DNA from: Primula veris
Lineage: Eukaryota; Streptophyta; Magnoliopsida; Ericales; Primulaceae
Reading direction: 5' to 3'
Assembly: GCA_963682055.1 (NCBI GenBank)
Contig: OY821750.1
Location: forward strand, 6,822,501 to 6,886,500
Length of the DNA: 64,000 nt
Shown here: piece by piece, positions 22,085-31,743 of the stretch
How positions within the stretch are numbered: position 1 is the first letter of the stretch
Layout of the letters: each line of letters starts with the position of its first letter
The notes under the pieces: generated by a model
Seen by the model: the letters and a program-made list of their open reading frames with translations, nothing else
Databases searched by the model: none
Told to the model about the DNA's origin: nothing
Translations under genes and position numbers: made by a program

Positions 22085-23604
22085 ATTATTAGGTATGCCT
22101 GTAAGAACAATCAAGGATAGTACCTATGATCGGACTATTTATACCATGTTACTAATAGTAACTTCTTATTCTATCCGGTAAACAAACATGACCTTATAGT
22201 CAATCATTAGTCTTTACCAGGAAACTTGCCCGTAGGCTACAACTTCAAAACTCGAATTCAAATAGAAATACCACAATTGTCCGAAACATAGAAAAACTAA
22301 ACAACTGAAAAGAAAAGATACTCCATAAAGTTTTAAAGATGAAAACATCACAACTGAAGTAAAATGCCATCCATGCTATGCACCACATGAAATGTCCTGC
22401 AATGCCCTTTCATTTGTCTAGACCTGCCACAAATTTGTAACAGTGAGTCTTACGTATCAATAAAGACAAGGTGGCACACCCACGGGTGTACCATCACACC
22501 ATCTAAACCTAAATGTGGAACCCACAATATAAATGTATGAATATAGACGATAATAAAAAATGTCATAATTGTTCCAAGTTCTCTTTCTAGTTCATACAAC
22601 AAATATAAAAAAAAAATTAAATAATAAATATTATTCTTTAATTAGATTCCAATTTTCTTCTTTTTCTTTATTTTTTCCTTTGATGATCATCAACTAGCCC
22701 ATGGGTAGTTACTGTTCCTATCCGTTAGTGCGTCAGTACCTCGGATAAGGGAGAGACAAATGCCAAACACATTCCCCATTCGTTCGTGACGTTAGTTCCT
22801 CTAGATAAGGGAGAGACAAATGCCATTATGAAAATTTTCTTAGCCCTTAGTGACGCCAGCGTCCCCGGCTATTGGAAAGACAAAATCCAATAAAACTAGT
22901 ATTTTAAGTATTTTCACACAATAACATATTTTCTTCTTTTAATCTATAAATTGTTATTAATATTCTTCCTTTCTTCTACTCTTTCTACCCTCGGGTAGTT
23001 ATAAATATTCCTAGCCCTGAGTAACAACATTATCCCCGGCTAGGAAAGAGACAAGAGCCGATACATCATATACATAATAAATACGCACTTCATGCAACCA
23101 CGTAATATAAACACAACAAATATATGTGTCATATAACAAGCCTTCAAAATATAAAATCGTACCACGTACTAAAATATTGCTCCTGTCATATTAAACAAAA
23201 TGAATAAATATTCATCCACACATGTCAATTCCTTCCAATCAATCACGAATACATAGAAGGACATAACCATAGCAATAAAATATTCATGAATTATTACTGA
23301 CTAATATGCCTCTATATCATCCAAACAAGATACGGTCAACTATACAAATAAGGTCAATCCAAGGTAATAATCATTATAACAATATTAGCATAAATCCTTG
23401 ATAACACCAATCCTAATATAAACAACATAGGATTCAAATATTTGCCAAATAAATAATAAACATATAAGCAAACATACTTGTCTACAAGCACTCAAGTACT
23501 CCTGTTACTTTAAACGTGTCGAGAAGGAAACATGCTTGTTTGAGTAAAAATTGTACGAAGGGTCCTCCTCCTCTCTCTCTCCCTCCCCATACATTTTTAA
23601 TTAA
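22085..23604 (-). repeat. LTR2 copy III with shared upstream block
   Basis: 22110-22200 matches 15520-15660, and 22225-23595 matches LTR2 copy II from about 15838 on, including the cgtgacg..cctc.agataagggagagacaaa array. Copy II and its upstream block therefore appear to have been duplicated together here. The copy ends at the outer edge of the MADS inverted duplication near 23604. No coding sequence. Confidence 0.68.
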
Positions 23605-24076
23605 GATATTTCTAGCCATAGATTAGGCATTAAAAAGGCTGACCAAGTTTTTCACGTTTTGTTTTTTATGATGGCATCGTCATCGTCGTCAAATTATGTC
23701 TTAATCTCAAGACTTTGTGATTGGCTATATGAATATCATATGAAACAATCACGGTGGCTCGTATCTCTGAATTTTCTTTTGATATTCTTTAGTATCTAAA
23801 ACTAATTGTTCATAGTTTTCCTTTATTAAGAAGAAAATCAAACAAATGAGTCGTTATAAAAAAACATAAAATACTCATCTTTTGTTGATTGCATATTACA
23901 ATTTATATGGATATGTAATTAAGTAGCTGAGTTTGTAATATAAAGAAGATCTGAAACCACTGAAAGGATATAAACACGAATAAGATAAAACAAAATCATA
24001 AGAAAAGTTACAAGATGCTAATTAAACACGCAGGGTATAAAACATCGAAAATCATGAGTAATATAAAAAACAACAA

Positions 24077-24799
24077 CTAAAAAGACGTCTTTCCACATCC
24101 CTCAAGATATAAAGCACTGGACGTACCTCCATTGTTGTCATCTCCGAAAGGCAGCAGCATCTCGAGCCCATTAACCAACTGTAGAAGCTTATGCTCATTT
24201 TGATTCTCGGTAAACTCTTGTGTCCTTTTCGTTGCATCCAAGCCAACATTTTCATTATGATTTTCTTCCTCCATAAGTGCAACTTCATTACTACTTCCTA
24301 ACTCACCCATCTTGCTTGAGCCCTCCCCCCTAGCCAACTTTTCAACCATTTCACTAGCTTCCTTCGTATATCTATCTACAAACATCTCTAGATGGGCAAG
24401 ATCTTCCATGCTTAAATTTTGCCCTCCACATCCGGTCAAACACCGGTACATCACCTCCTCCATCTCCATCTCCTTGTTTTTTTCCCTCACTTTTTTTACC
24501 TTTTCAGCCACTTTCAAAATCCGTTCCCTAGTGAAGCTTTCTTGGTCCGTCATGTTCTTCCTCTGCTCCAAATATGGCATCCTCTTAAACTTGGAAATCA
24601 CCCTCTGTGCCGCTTGAACATTGGGCCAGACCTCGGGTTGGTTCTCGTGTGGGTTATATATGACCACACACACGTCAACGTCACATAAGGTAGACAACTC
24701 ACCCGCCTTTTTCAGCAAGCCCTTATTTCTTTTCCTATATGCTGCATTTCTTCGGACAGCATCTTCAATAAAAGCAATTTTAACCTTCTTTCCGGGCAT
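24077..24799 (-). CDS. Type I (M-gamma) MADS-box protein, AGL80-like, 240 aa
   Basis: Residues 1-60 form a MADS domain of the M-gamma class. It begins MPGKKVKIAFIEDAVRRNAA and continues RKRNKGLLKKAGELSTLCDV and VCVVIYNPHENQPEVWP, with AQRVISKF and MTDQESF after it. That arrangement is typical of AGL80-like factors, which bind DNA and in Arabidopsis act in female gametophyte and endosperm. A charged, helix-rich region (about 95-160) follows; there is no K domain, as expected for type I. The tail ends LYLEGCGKTSF. The gene has one exon with no stops, and a TATA-like box lies about 85 bp upstream of the ATG. It forms the left half of an inverted duplication whose other copy is broken, so this is the likely functional member. 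Expression is unknown. Length fits the family. Confidence 0.88.
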   Translation of the reverse strand: MPGKKVKIAFIEDAVRRNAAYRKRNKGLLKKAGELSTLCDVDVCVVIYNPHENQPEVWPNVQAAQRVISKFKRMPYLEQRKNMTDQESFTRERILKVAEKVKKVREKNKEMEMEEVMYRCLTGCGGQNLSMEDLAHLEMFVDRYTKEASEMVEKLARGEGSSKMGELGSSNEVALMEEENHNENVGLDATKRTQEFTENQNEHKLLQLVNGLEMLLPFGDDNNGGTSSALYLEGCGKTSF

Positions 24800-24882
24800 G
24801 GCTATGCATTAAAAAAGCAAAGAATTGGAGTATATTGTGAATATTTGCTTTTCTGATTTCTTATTGTCCATATGGGCAATAG

Positions 24883-24894
24883 TATTTATATATA
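24883..24894 (-). promoter_or_regulatory. TATA-like box of the intact MADS gene
   Basis: The minus strand reads TATATATAAATA about 85 bp upstream of the ATG at 24799. The matching TATATATATAAATA occurs at 26331-26344, about 60 bp before the broken copy's ATG, so the promoter was duplicated with the gene. Confidence 0.55.
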
Positions 24895-26404
24895 CTATCA
24901 TGATGAGAAACAAATAAATGCTCCGAGATATTTGATATATTTCCATTTATTGTAGAAATTATGATGTGGAAAATAAGGTAAGGAATTTATTGTCTTTAAA
25001 TATGATATGATTTGTTTTAAAATGAATTTATGTTCAAGTCATTAATCGTGGGTTGTATATATTCTATGGGGCTTCTACATTAATATACATTAATGGCAAA
25101 CAAAATTAACCTTTTATAGCTTCAAAACCCAACCAAAATTCAGTAGATCAACCTCCCATATTCTACCAAGCTAGAAACACCAAACATACTAGTTTTTTTT
25201 TTATAATTAAAAGTGGGGGATGCCCACAGATTTTATTTATATTGAGTTTAATTTGATACTCCGACCTTATTACAGCAAAAGAAATACAAATGAATTGAAA
25301 CTGTAACATTTTAAACTTAAGGGGCTCGAGTGAAATAACTTAATAATACAAGCCCTATGAAAGTAGTTGACTTTTAAAACTGTTATTCTCTTTCTCTTCT
25401 CTTCTCTTCGCTTTCTACTCTATATTTTTCACCGCCAGAAACATCTCATCCTAGTGAGAGAGAGTACCCCTTCATTTCTTTTTCTTGCACAATCTTGATA
25501 GTGATGCTTGATATCTGTGAAAGAGATGAAAAAAGATGTAGCTCTGTTTTTGTTAGAAATATGCTAAAAGACATGTTTTTGTTAGTCATTTAAATAATAA
25601 TGTTAAATAACAATTGCTCATATTATTTTCATTAAATAGATCAATTTAAAACATTGTCAAGTATATTTCTAACAAAAACAGAGCTACACCTTTTTTCATC
25701 TCTTTCACAGAAATCAAGTATCGCTATCAAGATTGTGCAAGAATAAGAAAGGAAGGTGTACTCTCTCTCAATAGGATGAGATGTTTCTGGATAGCAGTGA
25801 AAAATACATAGTAGAAAGCAAAGAGAAAGAGAATTACAGTTTTAAAAGTCAACTACTTTTATAGGGCTTGTATTATTATGTTATTTCACTCGAGCTCCTT
25901 AAGTTTAAAATGTTGCAGTTTCAATCCGTTCGTATTTCTTTTGTTTTAATAAGGTCGAGTACCAAATTAAACTCAATATAAATAAAATATGTGGGCATCC
26001 CCCACTTTTAATTTTAAAAAAAAAACTAGTATGCTTGGGGTTTTTAGCTCGGTAGAATATGATAGGTTGCTCTGTTGAATTTTTTTTGGTTTTTGAAGCT
26101 ATGAAAGGTTAATTTTGTTTGGCCATTAATGTATAATAAGGGAGAATCCCCATGCATAGAATATATACAAACAACGATTAATGACTTGAATCTAAATTGA
26201 TTTTAAAAGAAATCATATCATATTTAAAGACAATAAATTCCTTACCTTATTTTCCACATCATAATTTCTACAATTAATGTAAATATCTCAAATATCTCCG
26301 AGCATTTACTTGTTTCTCATCATGATAGTGTATATATATAAATACTATTGCCCATATAGAAACCATATACTCCAATTCTTTGCTTCTTTGATACGTACGT
26401 AGCC

Positions 26405-27129
26405 ATGCCCAAAAAAAGGTTAAAATTGCCTTTATAGAAGATGTTGCCTGAAGAAAAGCAGCATACAAGAAAAGAAATAAGGGCTTGCTGGAAAAAACGG
26501 ATGAGCTCTCTACCTTATGTGACGTTGAAGTGTGTGTGGTCATATATAACCCACAGAAGAACCAACCCGAGGTCTGGCCCAATGTTCGAGCAGCACAGAG
26601 GGTCATTTCCAGGTTCAAGAGGATGCCAAATTTGGAGCAGAGGCAGGAAATGACGGACCAAGAAAGCTTCACTAGGGAACGGATGATGAAAGTGGCCAAA
26701 AAAGTAAAAAAAGTGATGGAAAAAAACAAGGAGATGGAGATGAAGGAGGTGATGTACCGGTGTTTGACCGGATGTGAAGTAAAAAATTTAAGCATGGAAG
26801 ATCTAGCCCACCTAGAGATGTTGGTAGAACGATATACGAAGGAGGCTCGTGAAATGGTTGAGAAGTTGGCTAAGGAGGAGGGCTCAAGCAAGATGGGTGA
26901 GTTTGGAAGTAGTAATGAAGTTGCACTTATGGTGGAAGAAAATCATAACGAAAATTTTGGCTTAAAAGCAACGGAAATGACACAAGAGTTTACCAAGAAT
27001 CAAAGTGAGCATAAGCTTATGCATTTGGTTAATGAGCTCGAGATGCTGCTCATGCCTTTCGGAGATGACAACAATGGAGGTACGTCCAATGCTTTATATC
27101 TTGAGGGATGTGGAGAGACGTCTTTTTAG
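26405..27129 (+). pseudogene. Broken second copy of the M-gamma MADS-box gene
   Basis: The sequence is colinear with the intact copy from ATG at 26405 to the stop at 27127. Near the start the length differs so that the frame shifts within the first five codons. Further on, the codon aligned with the CGA of the intact gene (after ATTGAAGATG) is TGA, a typical CpG-decay change in the MADS domain. An open frame exists only from an internal ATG at 26485, covering MLEKTDELSTLCDV to LEGCGETSF (214 aa), which lacks the DNA-contacting N-terminus. Re-initiation there could yield a protein with a partial MADS domain, but I think it is a pseudogene. The antisense frame across 26274-26891 is a shadow. 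Confidence 0.85.
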
Positions 27130-27595
27130 TTGCTGTTTTTTATTACTCATGATTTTCGATGTTTTATCCCCTGCATGCATAATTAGCGTCTTGTAACTTT
27201 TGTTATGTTTTTGTTTTATCTTATTCGTGTTTATATCCTTTCAGTGGTTTCAGATCTTCTTTATATTTCAAACTCAGCTGCTTAATTACATATCCATATA
27301 CATTGTAACATGTAATCAATAAAAAATTAGTATTTTTTTTATAACGATTCGTTTGTTTAGTTTTTTTCTTAATATAGGAAAACTGTGAACAATTAGTTTT
27401 AGATAGTAATTAAAGAATATCAAAAGAAAATTCAGAGATATGAGCCAACGTGATTGTTTCATATGTTTCATATAGCCAATCACTAAGTCTTGGGATTAAG
27501 ACATAATTTGACGACAATGACGATGTCATCATAAAAAACAAAACGTGAAAAACTTGGTCAGACTTTTTAATGCCTAGTCTATTGGTAGAAATATC

Positions 27596-27769
27596 ATAAT
27601 TACAGTATTATTGATATTATTATCATCCTAGCATTGTTAGTCATAATATTTTGGTTAAAGATGTGTAGAGCACCACCCCCACCCATACAGTGAGTCGGGA
27701 GCTTGTCTTAAAGATTGACCTGTATGGGAAAATTAATTTGTCCAATATATTTTCAAAATTTGCAGAAGC
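27596..27769. other. Displaced host flank (inverted continuation of the 13800-14091 repeat)
   Basis: 27703-27769 read on the minus strand continues gcttctgcaaattttgaaaatatattggac..cccatacaggtcaatctttaagacaag. That matches 12476-12545 of the uninterrupted first host copy. gaagc at 27765-27769 is the complement of the gcttc at 14087-14091. No gene. Confidence 0.7.
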
Positions 27770-28075
27770 TGTAACGACTCGGTTTATTAATTAATTATTT
27801 AGTAAGTGTTTTATTGTAAACGGACAATGAAACTTTTATTATTGTAAACTTGGTATCTTTCTACAATAATAAATTAGATAGTTTTGGGCTAAATGGTTAA
27901 ATGAGAGAGACGGAGGGAGAGAGGGAGAGGGAGAGAGAGAGAGAGGGCCCACACGTTTAAAGTAACGGGAGTCATTGCGTGCTTGTTGACAAGGATGTTT
28001 GCTTATATGTTTATTATTTATTTGGTAAATTATTGAATCGTAGGTTGTTTACATTAGGATTGGTGTTATTGCCGA
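27770..28075 (+). repeat. LTR2 copy IV, 5' terminus (TGTAACGACTCGG)
   Basis: Begins TGTAACGACTCGG directly after gaagc. It continues through a (ga)-rich tract (27905-27945) and cacacgtttaaagtaacggga to tattaggattggtgtta, which is the complement of 23400-23530 in copy III. It stops at 28075 where copia element E begins. Only the first ~300 bp of the LTR remains. Confidence 0.7.
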
Positions 28076-28076
28076 T

Positions 28077-30040
28077 TTATGCAGGTTTCACTTGAATTGG
28101 TTTGAGATTTGTCTTTCCAATAGAGCCTGCTTGGCATAGGCTTTTCGGATTGATCACGAAATTTTTTCCTCCAAGAGGATGCCCATGTGATGCGTTCATC
28201 ATTCGAAGCATCGTATTTTGACCCGAGTGTCCCAGCCGGTCATGCCATAACATATAAATGCTCTCATCAATCGGCACCCGCCGAATGATTAGATTGCTTT
28301 CAATGTTTCGTATCGTGGTAACATACAAACCACTTGAAAGACATCTCAACATCTCTAAAATACGCTTTTGATCGTATTGAGTGGAGGTGATATAAAGGTA
28401 TTCAATACCATTTTCATGAGCAGTTTCAATATGAAACTTGTTTTCTCGGATATCCTTAAAACTCAACAAGATTCGACTAGATCTCGGAGAATATAAGGCC
28501 TCAGATATGGTCAAAAGAGTACCATTTGACAACAAGACTTGGGCTTTACCAAAGCCTTTAACAAGGGTCGACGGAACCGAAATTGTTGTCACTGAGATTA
28601 CTTTAGTCGTAAAGTTGATAAAATAACATTTATCTTTTAAGATAGTGTGTGTAGTACCACTATCAGCCAGACAATCAACTGCCCCACAATTCATGCCTAA
28701 AAGTAAAATAATTTAAAGTTGGTCACACTAATAAAGGAATTGCTTAACGAAATAACTTTAAATTATTGCGAGAAAAATTTATTCATAATGCAAAACCTCA
28801 TAATCCAAAAGAAACAAATATCCAAGGGAAAAAGCATAATCCAAATGGAAATTAAAAACATAATCCAAGAGCTAAACAAGTGCTCAATTATTAATGAAAA
28901 TGAAGAAAAAAAACTTTATACTTCCATTTGAGGCACGAAGTCCGGGGTCTCAAGAATTTTCTTTCCGCTCGCTTCAACCATATTTGCTTCGGCATTTCTA
29001 CCACTATGATAGTTTTGAACTTCTTGAGAAGTTGCCTTGCAGGTCCTTTGCATATGACCATAAACACCACATTTGTAGCACAAAAATTGCGCTTGAGCAT
29101 TTTCAGTTGCTTTGGAACGACTGGCCCTGTTGTTGTTTTTCCTACCACGAGACTGCCTAGGGGCCAAAGGTCTTCGGTTCAGACGATTATCCAAATCTCG
29201 CTTGACTGGGCAAGCATTACGCTCCCCATGATTCCTTGGTTAATGGGACGACTGGCCCTTGTCTCGGTTCCCATATCGTGGAGGTGGTCCACGAACAGTA
29301 TAAACATCAGGCCTTGAAATAGCCTTTGTCCCAGCAGGACGAGAATTGTTGTTCCTCATTAAAACGAGGCTATTTTTCTCGTCCAATAACAGTTGTGTGA
29401 TGAGCTAAGGGAACTTGGTATACTTAGACTGACGATATTGCTTTTGGAGCAAGTTGTCAGAGGTAGGAAATGTGGTGTAGGTCTTCTCCAGCAAGTCATT
29501 GTCGGTTAATGTTTCACCACAATACTGGAGAAGAGCACGAATCCTGCATACTTCAGCATTATATTTCGTAACGCTTTCGAAGTCCTAAAATCGCAGATTC
29601 AGCCAATCATGACGGGCTTCAGGAAGCCATATGGTCTTTTGGTGGTCGAAGCGCTCTCTGAGAGAGTCTCACAGGATCTTCGGTAAGGTAATCGCTATGA
29701 ACTCCGACTTCATTGCATCTGATAAGTAGCGGCGGAACAGAATCATCGCCCTCAAATTCATTTCACGCGACACTTCCACTTCACATTCATCCTCAGCGTT
29801 GATGACGTCCAACAAGCCTTGGGCATCTAGATGGTTCTGGATATCTTGAGTCCAGTCCAAGTAGTTCTTGCCAGCGGCATCGAGGATCGGAAAGTCAAGT
29901 TTGATTGATATTTTTCTACAACGGGAGAAAAATATTGGATTAGTTATCATATAAATCAACATGTTTATATGTTTATGGTTTGCATAAGCACAAACTTGTT
30001 TCGAATCGACAGGTTCGAAAAATACTAGTTTTGCTTTCAA
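28077..30040 (-). pseudogene. Copia gag-protease-preintegrase of element E, broken
   Basis: 29669-30040 reads DFPILDAAGKNYLDWTQDIQ and LDAQGLLDVINAED, a copia-type gag N-terminus. About 29195-29668 continues gag in shifted, stop-interrupted frames. 28916-29194 carries a CCHC knuckle, CYKCGVYGHMQRTC. 28077-28694 holds the protease active site LADSGTTHTIL and a pre-integrase domain with MLWHDRLGHSGQNTMLR. The frame from the knuckle to the protease is interrupted at about 28700-28915. The element cannot encode integrase or RT. Confidence 0.85.
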
Positions 30041-30869
30041 TTGAATAGGTTCTCTTTAATCGAACAACGGGTCGATACTAAGACACCAATTCAGCAAAAA
30101 TACACCTATATAGATACATTCGGGGAACTTATTATTTACTCAACCCCTTTCGGTAGCTCTACTTGGACACGACCAGGAAAGACGGTGACGGGGGTGGGCA
30201 CGAATGTCTCTTAAAAACCGACCTCATTAGGAGAGCGACTTCCTCCTTTATCTTTCCTAGACATCGTATCCAAATAGATGAGCCTATTTGGGGAAGATTC
30301 ATAATTATTCCAACTTAAATGTGAATATATATACCGGATTTCGCAAATTTTCAACTCAAAAGCTACATCTAAATGTTTAACCTTGAGGAAAATTTCTCAA
30401 AAGAGATACATTGTAAAATGTTCAAATTCGAGTCAATTTATAAGCTCACGTAACATATAAAATAGCTTTCAATAAAATATAAAGGCATACTGTACTCATG
30501 TAAACTAGTCCTAACATGGAGTAGTAATATTAAAACACATGAGTTATTATTAAATCCAACACTAAAGTGTGACTTTTGCCATTTTCTATGTGTAATTAAT
30601 ACATCGCATAGGTTACATCAATTCATAGGCAATAAATGGTGGCATGCGAAGAGGCTAAATATAGTTAATATCACACAAGCAATTAATACTATCATGCAAG
30701 AGGTTTTTTTTTTTACAATATTTCTACAAATTTTAGAAGTTGTAGCAATTAAATCTTAGATCATTTGCATGTAAATAAGTATTTTCGGACTAAACAATGG
30801 GTAAACTCATACATATATACTATTCTGTATATAAGAAGTAACTACAGGGACTACGAGTGTAAATAAAGG

Positions 30870-31035
30870 AAACTATATGCATTTTAAGGGTAATTTCAGT
30901 GCTGGTCCTATAGTTTCAGGAGATTTACAAAGAGACCCTAAAGTTTCGGTAAGTCACAGATTAGTCCTCCAATGTTCTAAAAATGATAGTTTAGGTCCGA
31001 CAGTTTATTATGTCTAATTTTACAAGTTATAACTC
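30870..31035. repeat. Phased short motif (ggtcct-tagttt-like, four turns)
   Basis: Four spaced variants occur: ggtcctatagtttcagg, gaccctaaagtttcgg, agtcctccaatgttc and ggtccgacagttta. They repeat at about 35-40 bp. Similar phrases are widespread in plant transposable elements. No further structure is evident here. Confidence 0.4.
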
Positions 31036-31346
31036 ATTTTATAAGTGACATACATGAGTTCCAATAGCAATTTCTCATCAAAAAAAATCATCCATCATGT
31101 GATATAAATCTTAAACTTGAAATTTCCGGTTTTATTATAGATTAATCATGCAATTTCTACGTTTTATTACAAGTAGAAATTGTGTACATTAATTCGGAAA
31201 TGCAAAAAGGATGATCGATATGTGATCTAGCAACCCAATAAACCCTCTTCCTAACTCGTCGAGGAAGAAATAGATCCGTATACTCACTTCTAATGAAACT
31301 ATCTAGCTATTTCTTTATTCCGTCGTTAAGCAAAGTGCCGATAACG

Positions 31347-31743
31347 TGTTGTGTGGCAACTATTAGGAAAGTATCGACATAGCAAGATATATATGAAGAG
31401 AGAGTAAAGTTGTCTTATTCAAGTATGAATATGTGTCCAACTATGAAGACTACAACCCCTTTATATAGTGGAGGGGTGGAACAAGATACATGTATAAGAG
31501 GAAAGCTAGAAAGTCATAAGTCTCAAACTTAAAGGTTATAGATAATGTATGTAGCCTATAAATGAATATGGACAACCATATAATGTATCACAACAATATA
31601 CATTATGATATAGAATTGTAATTTACCATTAATTAACCACCACGTATTAAAGTCCATTGAGTCAACTAACCACTAGAGATCTAAACGGGCTTTTGTTTTT
31701 ATCTCTCGACTAGAAGTGTCTTCATATCTATGTTCAATTTACA
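31347..31743 (-). repeat. 5' LTR of element E
   Basis: The inner end is tgttgtgtggc at 31347 (…CACACAACA on the minus strand), next to the primer-site-like cgttatcggcac. A TATA box is visible on the minus strand within ccactatataaagggg (about 31463-31478), about 120 bp from the LTR end, which is a plausible promoter. The outer end is placed at 31743 only because host intron sequence seems to begin there. Confidence 0.5.

Larger units (their letters stand above)
23605..27595. repeat. 4-kb inverted duplication (palindrome) with ~100-bp spacer
   Basis: Left arm 23605-25562 and right arm 25663-27595 are reverse complements along their whole length apart from scattered substitutions and small indels. 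Examples: the outer ends (gatatttctagccatagatta against its complement at 27570-27595), the two MADS genes, the ttaattttgtttgccattaatgta region, and the inner ends gctctgtttttgttagaaatat against atatttctaacaaaaacagagc. The spacer is 25563-25662. The arms carry two divergently oriented MADS-box copies with their start codons 1.6 kb apart. Confidence 0.92.
28076..31743 (-). mobile_element. Element E: Ty1/copia fragment (5' half only)
   Basis: On the minus strand: LTR (about 31743 to 31347), a long leader, gag, one zinc knuckle, protease and the gag-pre-integrase domain. It stops at 28076 just after the conserved QAGSIGKTNL (usually CxxCSxGK) at the start of integrase. Integrase core, RT, RNase H and the 3' LTR are absent. 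The truncation point adjoins LTR2 copy IV. Immediately after the 5' LTR, cgttatcggcacttt resembles the primer-site region of many plant copia elements. The right-hand LTR limit is a guess. Confidence 0.78.

Noticed and set aside
26274..26891. 205-codon minus-strand open frame
   Set aside because: It is the antisense of the broken MADS copy; its peptide matches no expected feature and mirrors the antisense of the intact copy.
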